A stretch of DNA of 64,000 bases, taken from contig JAKUCV010006716.1 of the NCBI GenBank assembly GCA_028386065.3, positions 1-64,000 of the forward strand, in the 5' to 3' direction. The position numbers and the translations under genes were made by a program. Every line of letters starts with the position of its first letter. The stretch's first letter is position 1. The notes beneath the pieces were generated by a model. It ran no database searches. It was given only the letters and a program-made list of their open reading frames with translations, and was not told where the DNA came from. This document shows, piece after piece, positions 32,101 through 44,962 of the stretch. This stretch comes from Turnera subulata. Its lineage: Eukaryota; Streptophyta; Magnoliopsida; Malpighiales; Passifloraceae.

Positions 32101-35100
32101 GGTTTGGCTTCAGGTGCTTCCCCTGCAAAGCAAAAGGTGCAAACTATTCATGGTCCTTCTTTGACATGGACGGAAAAATATAGGCCTAAGGTTCCAAATG
32201 AGATCGTTGGGAATCAGTCACTGGTAGCTATAGTCCTCCTTGAAGTGCCTTTTCAGTTTAAAGTGATCCTTGCTTTTATTTCATCTTGTGAAACAGCATG
32301 TAACTGTGAATCACTGTATGGCCCTCTCTAGGTAAATCAACTTCATAGTTGGTTGAAAAACTGGGATGCACAATTCCTCCATACTGGAAGCAAGGGAAAA
32401 GGAAAAAAACAAAATGATTCTGGTGACAAAAAAGCTGTACTATTGTGTGGAACTCCTGGTATAGGGAAAACAACCTCTGCAAAGCTGGTCTGTCAGATGC
32501 TTGGTTTTCAAGTTGTTGAGGTGGTGTACTTTACCTCCTATTTTCATTATAAAGGCAGTTTGAATTATTGGTCAATTGGCAAATTAACTTGCTTAATGTA
32601 TTTCATGTTTCTTTCCTAAGTTCCAACATGCTTGTTCTGTGACTATGATTTAGGTAAATGCCAGTGACAGCCGAGGGAAAGCCGATGCTAAGATTGCTAA
32701 AGGAATTGGTGGAAGCAATGCAAATTGTGTAAAAGAACTTGTCAGCAACGAATCTCTGGGATTTAAAATGGATAGGTTGTTGCAGATTCTTTTTCTTCTT
32801 TGCAAGTAAAATGCTCCGATCTCCTTTCGTACTCAAGATAATTGCACACAAAATTACAGGTCAAGTCACCCGAAATCAGTTCTAATCATGGATGAGGTCG
32901 ATGGGATGTCTGCAGGAGATAGAGGAGGAATTGCTGATCTTATTGCTAGCATAAAAATCTCCAAAATCCCTATTATTTGCATATGTAATGATCGATATAG
33001 TCAGAAATTAAAAAGTCTCGTGAACTACTGCTTGCTTCTCTCTTTTCGGAAGCCTACAAAACAACAGGTTTGTTGTTCTGTTTTTCTTTATCCTTTCCTT
33101 TGTTTCTGAACTGGATATCTATTTGGGTTGTGCTTGCTTTTATTGTCATTCACTCAACATGTCAGGTGTTCAATTTTCTTTTTTGTGATTAGTTCAGACT
33201 AAGTTTGTAGGGCTGTCTTAGACTCTTCTCAACTACGACTTGCTTCCGTATTTTTTTGCTCTCATGCAACCAGTGCTGGTTCTGAGTTTAATTCTGAATT
33301 TATTGTTGGCAGATGGGGAAAAGATTAATGCAAATCGCAAATGCTGAAGGACTTCAGGTTAATGAGGTGAGTGCCCCTTTGTCTTTTCTCCTATAATTGT
33401 GGTTACTTGTGATTGCATTTTATATTAATTTTGGAGTGTTTGTATGGTATACTGGCTTACACATGCTTTTACTTTAGTGCTGGAGTGCCATTTTTTTCCT
33501 TTTTTATTCATCAACAGCATCTTTTGGATGCCATTTGATAGAGATAAAAAAAAAAATTGCAATGTTAACAAGCAGTTTTCTTTTGCTTGTAAGTATGCTG
33601 GACTTCTTTATGGTACTCTGAAATGGCTCAACCAGTCTTGAAGTTGCATATAGTGATTAATCTGACTGTGATATGTTTAATTTAGATGCAACACCTCCTA
33701 GATTTTTGTTCTCATACATATACACTTATTTGCTGCATGTTAGGGACTGTTTAACTGGCAGGTTATAGCTTCCCTTTCTTTTTCCAGATTGCTCTTGAGG
33801 AACTTGCCGAAAGATCAAATGGGGATATGCGTATGGCAGTAAACCAGTTGCAGTACATGAGTCTCTCCATGTCAGTCATCAAGTATGATGATGTTAGACA
33901 GCGCCTAGTTGGCAGTGCAAAAGATGAAGATATTTCACCATTCACAGCTGTGGATAAGTATGGTTTCATGATCTTGTCTTTTTGCCTCCACTAATTTTGT
34001 CTGCGTGCTTTCATTTCCAGTCAGTTTCTTTGATAACACTCAATTCTGTAGTCCAAGAAAGGCAAACCATATATGATTGACTTGCTTTGTTATCCTTTAA
34101 CATTTCAATGTCGACTTGGTAGAGAGGTGGCCAATTCTAGTAGTTTATATTTTCTGTTTGTGTACTTAATTCTCAAAAAATGCTGTATAAACTTGGTTGC
34201 CTATATAAAATGCTGGATTGAGTATCATATCTGCTCTAAGTATATATAGTTTTTATTGTTTGGTTATTCAAAAGTTATACCATCTATTGGTTAAAGTGCA
34301 AACAGACTCTATGCCATCAACTTTATTGGTTTCATGTTTATACTGCAGAAATATGTCACATTAAATGCTTCCTTGCTTATGTTCTTTTATCTATGTTGTG
34401 GTTATAAATGGAAGAGTGGCCCTCGCATCTCCTTTTCCGTTTTATATGTATGGAATAAGCAAAGTGCTTAATCAATTTGCCAAAATGAGATAAACCCCCT
34501 GCAAGTTTTAACTCAGTTGCCCCATTCCGAGTTATTGGCTACCGGTCTTACGGTCAGATCTTTGGGATTAAATTGCAACCTTTTTCTGTTGCAGTGTTGA
34601 CTCTACTGAGTTAAAGTTGCTGGTTATCTCATGCATATTACCCTAACTAATTTTTAGTGAGATTGTGTAATGTATTTGAAATGCATGATTATTAAACCAT
34701 TATTGATTTTGTATGCCCCATCTTAATCCTTTCTGGTTGTAGGCTGTTTGGCTTTGGGGGTGGGAAGCTGAGAATGGATGAGCGGGTTGACCTCAGCATG
34801 AGTGATCCTGATTTAGTCCCTCTCATCATTCAGGTTCCTTTCTTGCTTGTATGCTTGTCTTGTTGCTCGCAGTTATAAAAAGATAATAACTTTGCTAGTT
34901 GACCATCCTAAAACTCCAGAGCATATCTACCAAACCCGAGGCCATAGCATTGTACGTTGATGTCAATATAATTCAATTTGAGAGGTTCAATTGAGTTTCT
35001 CCTAAACAATTTTGTCAGTCCAGTCGCCAAATCACCGGTTATTGTTTGCTTGATATGTGCTGAAGCTAAGCTAATTGGGTCACTAGTTTAACCTTCTCAC

Positions 35101-38100
35101 TGTTTTTTTCTATAGCGTATCCCATGTTTGACACAGAACTTTTTATCTCATAGGAAAATTATATTAATTATAAGCCAGACTCAGCTGGCAAGGATGACAA
35201 TGGAATGAACCGTATGAAGCTGATTGCTCGTGCTGCTGAGTCTATTGCCGATGGGGATATGATAAATGTGCAGATTCGAAGATATCGACAGTGGCAGCTA
35301 TCTCAAGCTGGATGTGTCTCTTCCTGCATTGTACCGTATGTATTCCTATATGGCTCTGAAAATATTGGATACCTGTTTGTAGAGTTGAGGTCAGCTTTTC
35401 TATCTCTGACGTCTTTCCTTTTGAACTAGTGCGGCATTGATGCATGGACGAAGGGAGATACTTGAACAGGTAACAAGTGTGTGTTGCATCTTGAGAATGG
35501 ACCTTATTTTTTTCCCAGTTCCATTACATGCAACAGTTTTTTTATTTTATCAGGGACAAACTAAAAGCTTTATCATGTAGATTGAAGCCGTGTTACATAG
35601 ATAAAATGGTGAATAGTCCTATTCTGGTAATTTGTGTGAGAAAAAAATTATGTTGGAATTTTATGAGTCTATACTGGTCTGTTGGGAGGATTGGCTAGGT
35701 TTTTCCAGAATTTCTTGGCTAGTTGGTAGCATCCACCCAATAGTAAATGGCTATTTAGCAAGTCTTGTATTTGTAAAATTGAGTAGTATTTTTTATCCCT
35801 CATCCAAAGTGTCTGACATCCAGCTCACCAGAGGCGTCCTTGCTGGTGCCTGTCACCGCTACTGTACAATGAGTGCATAACTTCAGTCTATCACTTGTAA
35901 AGTAAAGTCACTTATCTTTGGTTTCCTTTCCTTATTTTCAAAAGCTCATATTGTTCCCCTCTTGAACCTGACTTTGGCTGCTTTGCGATTGAGATATTTT
36001 TCATTTTTGGATAAGCCAATAATTATATCATCTTGGCTTGCCTTACTTGTCTCTCAAGGTGCTGATTGTTGAAATTATACATGTTAGGAGTTAGTTTGTG
36101 CAATTTGTACTTATCTATAATGCAAGAGCTTAGAAATTCTTTACGCCATTTTCATTCTTTCTTGCTTCTTCATGTTCTTAATACTGACTTCAAATTTCAG
36201 GGAGAACGAAATTTTAATAGATTTGGTGGGTGGCTAGGGAAGAATTCAACAACGGGAAAGAATTTGAGGCTTTTGGAGGATTTGCATGTTCATCTTCTTG
36301 CTTCTCGTGAATCTAATTTGGGAAGGTAACTTTCTCCTTTGTCTTGATTCATGATAATGGAGGATATACTTTAGCTTTTAGTGTCCCTGGAAGACATTTG
36401 ATGGACATTGGCACTGCGTGCATCTCCAATTCTGAATTGTTGGCTGTCACTTGGAGGGTCATATTTGTTGGAAATCCTGATATAAGGACTTCCCAGCTGT
36501 TTGAAATCATTCATTGTGTCTTTCTGTACTTTTGAGCTGTTTTATCCATAATCTAGCAAGTCACTCTAGTCAACTGTTACTTTTGAGTAACGGAAAACCC
36601 AAAATAGGCCTGCTTAACCATCTTCTCAAGGCATTAGAATGTAAAAAATTAAACATAGGCCTGCATGACTTCTAATTGAACCTGGAAATCATTGAGTTGC
36701 TCCTGTTCTGTAGAATCTATTAAACACATAAAATGGAGAGAACAGAGGATGTATTGTAACATAACTGTGAGCGAATGGTCGTCCGCTCTTAGTTTTGCGT
36801 TACCGGAATTTGTTAGGGCTCTCTGTGTAGAAAGCTATTTGTGCTTAGCTTTCTGATTTGAAACCTCAATTTAGAGCTTTTTCCTACCTTTTCTTTGTTT
36901 CTAGCTTATTGGTCATTTTATTGTTGTAAATGTTGCAGGGAGGCTCTGAGACTGGATTATCTCAGTCCTTTTCTGAAGCAGTTGACTGATCCTCTTCGCA
37001 CTCTACCGAAGGTTTGAATATGGTGTTTTTTTTGTTTCCCAGTGAGTTAGAATTGCCACTACTAGTTTGGTTGTTGTTTGGATGCTGAGACCAGGCTTGG
37101 TTTCTTAAAAGTGCCTCCAATCATCTATTTATTTTTGGCAGTTGTGATTGAGGAACTGATGTCTATTAGTTGAAGTAATATCCCTGGTGGTTCATTTCAT
37201 TTTCTAAGTGGAACTTTAGTAAAGCTTATCTATGTCTTTGTTCAGCTGTCCATCAACTTATGCAGGAATAGGCATCAACGATCATGACCTAGTAATGATG
37301 ATGGAGATTGCTTTCACATGGATATCTTTCTATCAAGTTTGCTTATCAATGTTTTTGAACAAAGAAAATGCTCTCTTAGGATATCTATTTTGTTTTATAA
37401 AGAAAAATAAAAGATAGAAAGAGTGAGAGTTTTCCTTTCGTGACTTGGAGTTTTCATGGCTCATATGCCTTCAAGTTAGGTTTCGATACTTGCTTGTACC
37501 ATTAAATTTCCGTATTTACTCTGTATGAATCAATTGCCAGGATGAAGCTGTACAGAAGGTTGTGGAGTTTATGAATGTCTACTCAATAAGCCAGGAGGAT
37601 ATGGAAACGATTGTGGAATTATCAAAATTTCAGGTTGCTTTTTTTCGTTTATATGTTACCATACTTTCATAACCCATGCTGGAACATTCAGATTACAAAG
37701 GGTTGCTTTATGAATCAGGGAAAGTCAAATCCACTCGAAGGGATACCGTCAGCTGTCAAAGCAGCTTTGACTAGAGCTTACAAAGAAGGAAGCAAATCAA
37801 GGATGGTACGTACTGCAGATTTAGTCACGCTTCCAGGGATGAAGGGAATTAAAAAAGCTCCTAAGAAGCGTATTGCAGCAATCTTAGAACCTTCTGGTGA
37901 TGGATTGGGGGAGGAAAATGGAGAGACACTGGTGGAAAGCGAAGAAGAAAACTCTTCTGACACAGAGGACACAGGTAAGTATTAAGTTTTCTCGCTGATT
38001 GGATTATCTTCATATTGTTTTTGTGTCCTGTGGTCAAGTTATTCTGTGCTCCAAATTAATTGCTTATGAACTAGCATGGAACTTTTCTGTGTTCATCCTA

Positions 38101-38703
38101 TCCTGGGAAAATAGTACTAGCTCGTAATTATAATTAAGCTCTAGGTCCTCCCATTGGACAAGCTGAAAGAACCAAAAACTTCACGTGTCTTCAAAAGCTG
38201 CATAAATCTGTGTGGAGACTTTGCACATAATTCCTCTGGGATTGATATGTTCAAGTGTTTTGACATATTGGTCTGTAATTATATTATATTTGATCTTTTC
38301 TGCCTTCTTGATCATCTCAGAAGAAACTGCTGATGGTGGGAAGCTGCACTCTGAACTGCAAAGTTTAAACTCAAAAGGTGTGCAATATTTTCATATTTCC
38401 TGTGCTAATTTCTTTTAATTTCCAAGCTTGTCTGTGCTAGAATAGTTGGTAATCGAATTACTGTTCATATAGTATACCAATTATGAGGGAAAGAATCTCT
38501 TCTACTTGCGAACACCTCAGAAAGGGAAGGAAAGTGTTTAATATCCACGACAATATTTTGTAGGGATCCAAGTAGAGGTGGAACTAAACAACCCAGAGAA
38601 CTCAAATTCCAAGAAGAAGCCAGCAGGCAGAGGGAGAGGTGGGTCTGCATCGGCGGAGAAGAAACCGACTGGAAGAGGCGCCGGAGCGAAGAGGAAGAGA
38701 TGA
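29170..38703 (+). CDS. RFC1: Replication factor C subunit 1 (clamp-loader large subunit)
   Basis: Twenty-two coding exons, 967 residues (Arabidopsis RFC1 ~956). Exons: 29170-29172, 29281-29388, 29664-30149, 30261-30328, 30564-30639, 30721-30782, 30884-31029, 32069-32223, 32332-32520, 32654-32775, 32860-33067, 33313-33366, 33788-33957, 34743-34833, 35154-35335, 35430-35469, 36201-36325, 36939-37011, 37541-37633, 37719-37974, 38321-38377, 38564-38703. RFC1 loads the PCNA ring on primed DNA in the nucleus. Visible parts: N-terminal DIRKWLMK (PCNA-binding type) and RRKTSKYF; an acidic/basic linker with RGRGGRG; a BRCT domain (~203-290, GLTFVISGTLDSLEREEAE); AAA+ Walker A GTPGIGKTT (~408-416); Walker B LIMDEVDGM (DEVD 483-486); a C-terminal domain with GERNFNRFGGWLGKNS; and a basic tail GAKRKR. 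The first coding exon is only the ATG. All introns are GT-AG. Confidence 0.97.
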
Positions 38704-39715
38704 TAATGGCTATGAACATTTTGTAAATTTTGCGCTGTTTATAGACAAATGTCAGTAGGCATCCCATCGTGTGTACACTGCTATGATTGCTAGTTACTTG
38801 GTGAAGGGCTGCAGGCAAATTGTATTTGCCTTGTCTTTGGTTTGAAGAGCCCCTCCTTCCCAGGTGACGAATTTTGTGGCTAAGTTTTTGAGTAAATAAA
38901 TATTTCGAAATGGAGATGCGTTGCTCACACACGTTTCTCCAATTTTAATGGCTTTCATGTGCATGACAAGCCTGCTGATTGCATTGAATCTTTTCCTTTT
39001 TTTTCCTTTTTGTCAATGCCTTTTCTCGGTCAGATTTTTTGGAGCCGTTAAGGCCTAGAGGCATTGGATGTCCTAGTGGAGAAAAAACCTTGTATATTCC
39101 TCTGTTTTGAAATGAATTTCAAAATGCTTCTATTTAGTTTGGATTTGGAATATTAACTAAATATAACTATTCAAATTAAAAATAGATTTTATTTATAAGG
39201 TAAAACTAAACTAATAACAGATGACTGAATTAAACTAAACCACCCATTGCCAAAATTGTTGTTAATCAGGCCGGAATTATTTTGTAAACTTTGGTAATTT
39301 TGCTTTTGAGCCGATTCGATTTCCTTGAAATACTATGCTACCCAAGTCCTCACACTGTTAAAACGTAATAATACAATACCACCACTATCAAATTTTTTTT
39401 TTTTAGAAAAGAAAAGGACAGAGAGGCAATTATTTATTGGAGAAATCTGGGAACTGGGCTTATTTATTGGAGAACAAGCAGTGTTCTGTTCTGTCTGTTT
39501 GTGGGCTGTGTTACATTCAGTTTACTAACATTTTTGAGAATCTACTACAATTTACTAACTTCTTTCACTTTTGACGACAACAAATACCAGAGAGGAGGCA
39601 TAGATAAAAAAAAAAAAAAAACACTGATAAAGGCCAAAGTCTTCATCTTTACTTTCTAGTGGGAGGAGGGGTTTTTTTTTTTTGTTGATTGAAGAAGAAA
39701 CAGATTAACAGGGGG
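38704..39715. other. Intergenic, RFC1 to SDH6
   Basis: RFC1 3' UTR followed by AT-rich DNA with a few poly-A runs (39390, 39610). The SDH6 promoter lies in the last few hundred bases. No other gene seen. Confidence 0.5.
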
Positions 39716-42420
39716 ATGGCAGAGAAAGCAACAGAGGCGTCCACCTTTAGGAGGTTCTGGGCGGAGAAGCTTTCGTTTCTGGATAACTACTCGAGATTTG
39801 TCAATCGTGAAAAGCCACTTCCTTCCTGGTCCTCCTCCGATGTCCAGGAGTTCATTGCCTCGGATCCCGTCTATGGACCCACTGTAACTTTCATCTCTAT
39901 CCTTCTTTCTGCTTCCTCCTTTTGGCTGTGATCTTTTCTGGTCTCTGTTCATCTGGGTTTTTCTTTGATTTGGTGTTATCCATAGATTCGTTGTTCAAAG
40001 ATTACATTTTTTCGGTGTCGTACTGGAATTTGTTCAAATGGGCATTTTCCCTCTTCCTTCTTGTCATTTATGCTTTTCTTTACTTTTGTTTATCATTACT
40101 TTTTTCGGGTGTTGCTGCAAAATAATTTAATTTTGGGAGGTAGTCTTGTACTACCTACTTTTTAATGTTGAGATGAGGGTTCATCTTTTTAAAAGGCCCA
40201 TTTTGGTGCATTACTAATTCTATAACCATTGCTTAGTTCTTCGAATCGTCTTACTTGTTTCTTTTCAAGCGTTGGTTTTTGGCTTAGGTCTCTAATCGGG
40301 TGCTCCTTTGTGCTCGACTTTCAATTGCTGTAACTTGTTTTCTCACTTTGAACTTTTCTAGGTTAAAAATGGAGTGGATTAGCATGGCAAGTATGAGTTT
40401 ATTTTATGCAGGATTATTCCCCCCCTGTTGATTTTGTGTGTCTGCAGTTGCGTCAGTGATTCTTACGATAGTTACGGGACAAGCAAGCGTACATCTCCCT
40501 ACCATTTCTTAGCATGTTTGACATTTTCCCCACGAGTCATTTTGTGGAGAGCTTCTTAGTAACTTATTTTACTCCTTAGAACTTCTTTGAATGTGTTGGA
40601 AGCAGTCACAGTATTTGCATTCCAATTAGAAGATACAACTAATGATTAATCTATTGTGCCTCAATACTATGTCCTGTATGCACTAAAACAAACTTTCCAA
40701 AGCCATCTGACATGGAATGTAGTTACATTAGCATCAATATGCTGCTTTAGGAGAATGTACTCGAGTTTGGTCTAAGTTGATTTATATTGAATAGAAGTAC
40801 AGAACTGGCTCTTCAGTGGTATCTCACATATGATTAAGGCTAATTGTTGGTTGGTACATCCAAATCTGGTTCTTCTCATTTACTTGGAAGAGCTACTTTT
40901 ATTATTTGTTCCATTTATTGTTGTTCATACAACTTTATGTCGGTCAGGATGCTTTACTCCTCCAAGCCTTCTTGTGTGATCAAGTAGAAATGTAATCATA
41001 AGCGATCTTCTCTCACACAATATCCTGCTTCTACGGAAATTTTTTTATACTGGAAATGTTTCAAAGATACAAAAGCTTCTTTTTACAGGTTGCTTTAGTT
41101 ATGCATATAACATGTATGTATTTTGTTTTGAAATTTTATAATATCCAGTGCAATTATTTGAAAAGCTTCCCATATCATGGATTTTTTCTTCTTTTTTCTT
41201 TTTAATAATCATTTGGCAAGGTTCCTAGACAGCTAAGCTGCAGTCCCTGCTGAATACTTATGTGTCTTTGCAGTTCTCTGATAACAGGATGTACTTTCTA
41301 TTAGCTGAAGCAGTTTCCGTCTGCTCTTTCTTTCTCTGTGCATAAAACCGCTCTCTGACTGTGCTGCCCCCGGATATTATCAAATTATATCATAAGAAAT
41401 GCAATATCTTCTTTCTTTCTTCCCTGTTTCTTGCTATGGCGTTTCTAAAATGCTTGAATCTCTTAATTGTGATTGGTGTTTGTGTTTTTCATTACTTGAG
41501 GTTCTTTTGATACAGTTAAGTGCCTTTTGATCTTTTATTAAAATGCAACACAGTTAAGTCATTCCTTATCAGAGGGAATCTTCTTGTTAGTCTTCTGTTT
41601 CAACTTGGCTAACTTATATCATTCTGTTGCACATATACAAAATGATCTGTTATGGTGAAGGGCTCAAGTAAAGAATTTCCAGATGTTTTATATTCTATCA
41701 AATATCTTTGTAATCGTCTTTTGTTGTGATGTGTCACTCTTTCCTTTTACAGCTGAAAACTGCTAGGGAAGCGGCGAACTTTGGGTTTGCGGGAGCTGCT
41801 ATTGGAGCGGCATCATACGGGGGCCTTGCCTGGAAATATTCGAAGAGTTTGCATGGTATCCTTCTTCTACTGTCAACTGCTATATCTTTGTACGGAGAAA
41901 TATAGTTCTTATCTGGTAAATGTTAGGCTACTTATAGGTACTGCTGGTAAAATCATGATATATAAAATTGAAATGTCTGGTTTCTTTGAGGTGAAAGTAT
42001 CTCAAGTCTGTTATTGTGATCAAACATTGATTTTCATGGTCACCTTCTGATATCTTGTTTTGTCAGAGGTTTTATAGTGATGGAAGGTCTATTATCTCTC
42101 AATTCTTTCTCCAATATGTAGATAACTTTGTTATCATGAGTCCAATTTTACCACTGTTGTTTAATCTGGAGAAATGGTGGGATGGCTAAATGAACAAATG
42201 CCATGGTTTCCCATTTGTCAGAAGATGGTCTTTATTTAGCTGTTGTTGGTTGTACTATTTGGCAGGTGCAGCGCTATCATTTCTAGCAGGAGGTGTTTTT
42301 GGTTATACATTTGGGCATGAAGTTGCAAACCACACGCTGCAACTTTACAGGTTGGATACCTTGACTGCACAGACTAAGTTCTTGGAGTGGTGGGAAAGGA
42401 AATGTGGAGAGCGATCTTAA
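39716..42420 (+). CDS. SDH6: Succinate dehydrogenase subunit 6 (plant mitochondrial complex II)
   Basis: Three coding exons (39716-39883, 41753-41855, 42266-42420), 141 residues, the usual size. The sequence FRRFWAEKLSFLDNYSRFV, LPSWSSSDVQEFIASDPVYGP and NHTLQLYRLDTLTAQTKFLE is typical of plant SDH6, a small plant-specific subunit of respiratory complex II. Two short hydrophobic segments (~66-83, GFAGAAIGAASYGGLAW; ~91-107, AALSFLAGGVFGYTFG) probably sit in the inner membrane. There is no long cleavable presequence, also normal for this subunit. Intron 1 is large (~1.87 kb). Its precise catalytic or anchoring role is not settled in the family. Confidence 0.9.
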
Positions 42421-43059
42421 GTCAAGTCTGATGGTGAATGCTGTGGTTGTGTACCCCATCACCATTCCTACAATAATAACCAGATGCTGCAATGTGCAGA
42501 ATGTAATGGTGGCCATTGCTTTTCTTTCGTGTTAGAATCTTTTGCAAGTGTTGAGGGATTCTCAATCAGTTTTTCTTTTTATTCATAGGATGTGAATTGA
42601 TGATCTGCAGTTTGGCACTGTTGATGTTAATAAAGATTTTGTTTTCCCAAAATGAAGTTCTTGCTTTGTATCACCGTTAAGTAATAAATGTGTAAGAAGT
42701 AGCCAAGACACATGCATGTATCATCCAATATTCTGCACCATGTACGATGATATGTATCTAAGGTTGTTAGCAGGAAAACAAAACTTATCCAAGGTTGTTA
42801 GCGGGAAGGCAAAATGTAAAGCAACCAGTAAAATAAACTTTTATTTCTGTCAACAGCCACTCCAAGGGCAATCTTCCATCCGGAAACATAACCATAAGTT
42901 AAGGCCATCTAGAAACATAGCCTTCAGTTAAGAAAGACGGACAAGTTTTCGGCTTAAACTCAATTTGCAATTTTTTTTTGTTTTTTACTAGAAGAGTATC
43001 TCCATCAACGTAGGATTAATTTTTCTCAGGCTTCAATTAGCACCTATTAAAGTGGGCAC

Positions 43060-43563
43060 CTAACAAGTGTACAAGTGCTGGTGAAAATCAATGCCTCTCT
43101 TTCGCAAACTCCACCAAATTGTAGTTCCATCATCTTCATAACCATTGACGAACTCATCCATCAAAATCTCCTTCCAACCATCCAGTCTCTCCTGAGGCAC
43201 TTCATCCATGTCTTCTGGAGGGTTTAACAATACAAGGCGCAATCCCCTAGCAGTAGCACCACCACCTACATGATCCAAAAGTATTTCTAGAGCAAGAGAC
43301 ATGGAGCGGTCGTAGTCATTTAGAAGATAGGTTTGCGACAAAGATGATGGAACTTTTCCTTTGCCAAGGAAACAGACTGTATCCGAAACATTGTCACAGT
43401 AATCAGATGGTAGGGATCTCTCCCACAAAGCATTCATCCTTGCAGCTGCACAAAAAGCATGACAAACAAGTGACAATTGACATGCATCCCAAGGGGATGT
43501 GAAGGAGATGATGCGCTCAATGCAGTCTATTGGGAGCTCCTGCTTTTCACCTTCCATGGCCAT
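43060..43563 (-). CDS. Short F-box protein related to F-box/PP2-B proteins
   Basis: A single minus-strand exon, 167 residues, ATG at 43563. Residues ~9-52 are an F-box: LPIDCIERIISFTSPWDACQ, LVCHAFCAAA, then LWERSLPSDY, the form found in PP2-B family F-box proteins, which act as SCF substrate receptors. PP2-B proteins are normally ~280-300 residues with a lectin-like PP2 domain. Here most of that domain is absent: only DGWKEILMDEFVNGYEDDG resembles its end. It is either a shortened, still open gene or a pseudogene with an internal deletion. It is convergent with SDH6. No upstream exon seen. Confidence 0.7.
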   Translation of the reverse strand: MAMEGEKQELPIDCIERIISFTSPWDACQLSLVCHAFCAAARMNALWERSLPSDYCDNVSDTVCFLGKGKVPSSLSQTYLLNDYDRSMSLALEILLDHVGGGATARGLRLVLLNPPEDMDEVPQERLDGWKEILMDEFVNGYEDDGTTIWWSLRKRGIDFHQHLYTC

Positions 43564-44962
43564 CGAAGGTTGTCCAAGACTTGTTCTAATTCTTTCTTAA
43601 TAGCATCCATTCGCCATCCATTCTATTCTATATTTTTCTTTGACACGCAAAACACTTTGTTTGGTGTTCTTGAGATACTTGAGATGCTCTATAAGTATCA
43701 TAAGTTACAGCTAATATTGGTGGAGGAAGCGAGAACATCAACTATCCAACACTAGAGACGTCATTATTTTATTTCAGATATCGAATACCTTGAGGTTGAG
43801 AGGGACGTACAAATATCATTATTGAAGTATAAGAAAGAGGAACTCATCGAATGTTCAAATCACCGGGATCTTATAAGGAAAAAAAAAAAAATAGCATACA
43901 AGCTTTACTAAGTTATAATTAGACGTTTAGCCTTCGAATTTGATTTACAATCTTGGACTGGTGTATGCCCAAATAGATAACCTATTTTTGCTGTAGCTTT
44001 CTTTATTCTTTTCTTATTCACCAACTGCACCCTCTTTCTGCAAAGACTATTCAATGGCTTGAAACGCAGGATTAGACCATCTCATCCCCAGGCATTACAC
44101 ATACCTGCAAAGAAGATTATATCTATTATGCTAAAGCATCTTAAATGAGGCCATAAATTTAAAAAAGCATTGGATTACTCGATAAGAGGCTACAAGAAAC
44201 ATAAAAATTAATCATCAGTGAGTTAACTATTCAAATAATGTATAAAGCCCGGCTTATCCAGGAAACTTGGAATGGTACTTTGAGCCAAATCAAGTTGGTC
44301 ACACATTCTTCTTAATGTTTAATTACATTGAATAGTAGAACTAACAAGTCAAAGACCAAAGAGGCTAGCTAAACAGGTTAGAAGAAAGATCAGGAGGACT
44401 CGCATGGTCTGAAGAAAACAACTTTGATGGGAAAACTATGGTTTTGGTAACTATACTTTTTGATAGGCTGCACATATAGAATTCGCATTTAGGGATCCCA
44501 GGAAGCAAATGAAGATAAGCTTGATAAGCCAAGTCTGATTAATGCATCCTCTTTTCTTCAACAATTGAAATCCCCTCACGAAAAAAGGAGACAAAAGGGA
44601 AAAGCAAAGACGGCTGAACTGTCATCATTTAAAGATTAGACAGTCATTTTCATCATATTTCATTCATAGATAATCCTGGTGAACAGTATTTGTTAAAAAA
44701 GTGATACTGGTTAGGGGACTACCTTCATGAAGTATAACAATTTTTAAGCATATGCAGAGTTAACTAGAAAATAAGCATGAATCATGAAAGAATCAAGTAT
44801 GCGAGCAACCAAGTGCATCAATGAGTTTGAGATTAATTTATCGGAATTTGAAAATTTTGTACAAGCAGCAAACGATACAAAAGGACAGGAATAGAATACA
44901 AAGAAGTTTTATCTCACCTCTTCTAATTAATTGTTAATGATGCAATTGCTGAAACTATATAC
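43564..44962. other. Intergenic, F-box gene to RHF2A
   Basis: AT-rich sequence with no recognised coding or RNA gene. The left part is the F-box promoter, the right part the RHF2A 3' UTR and downstream region. Confidence 0.5.
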
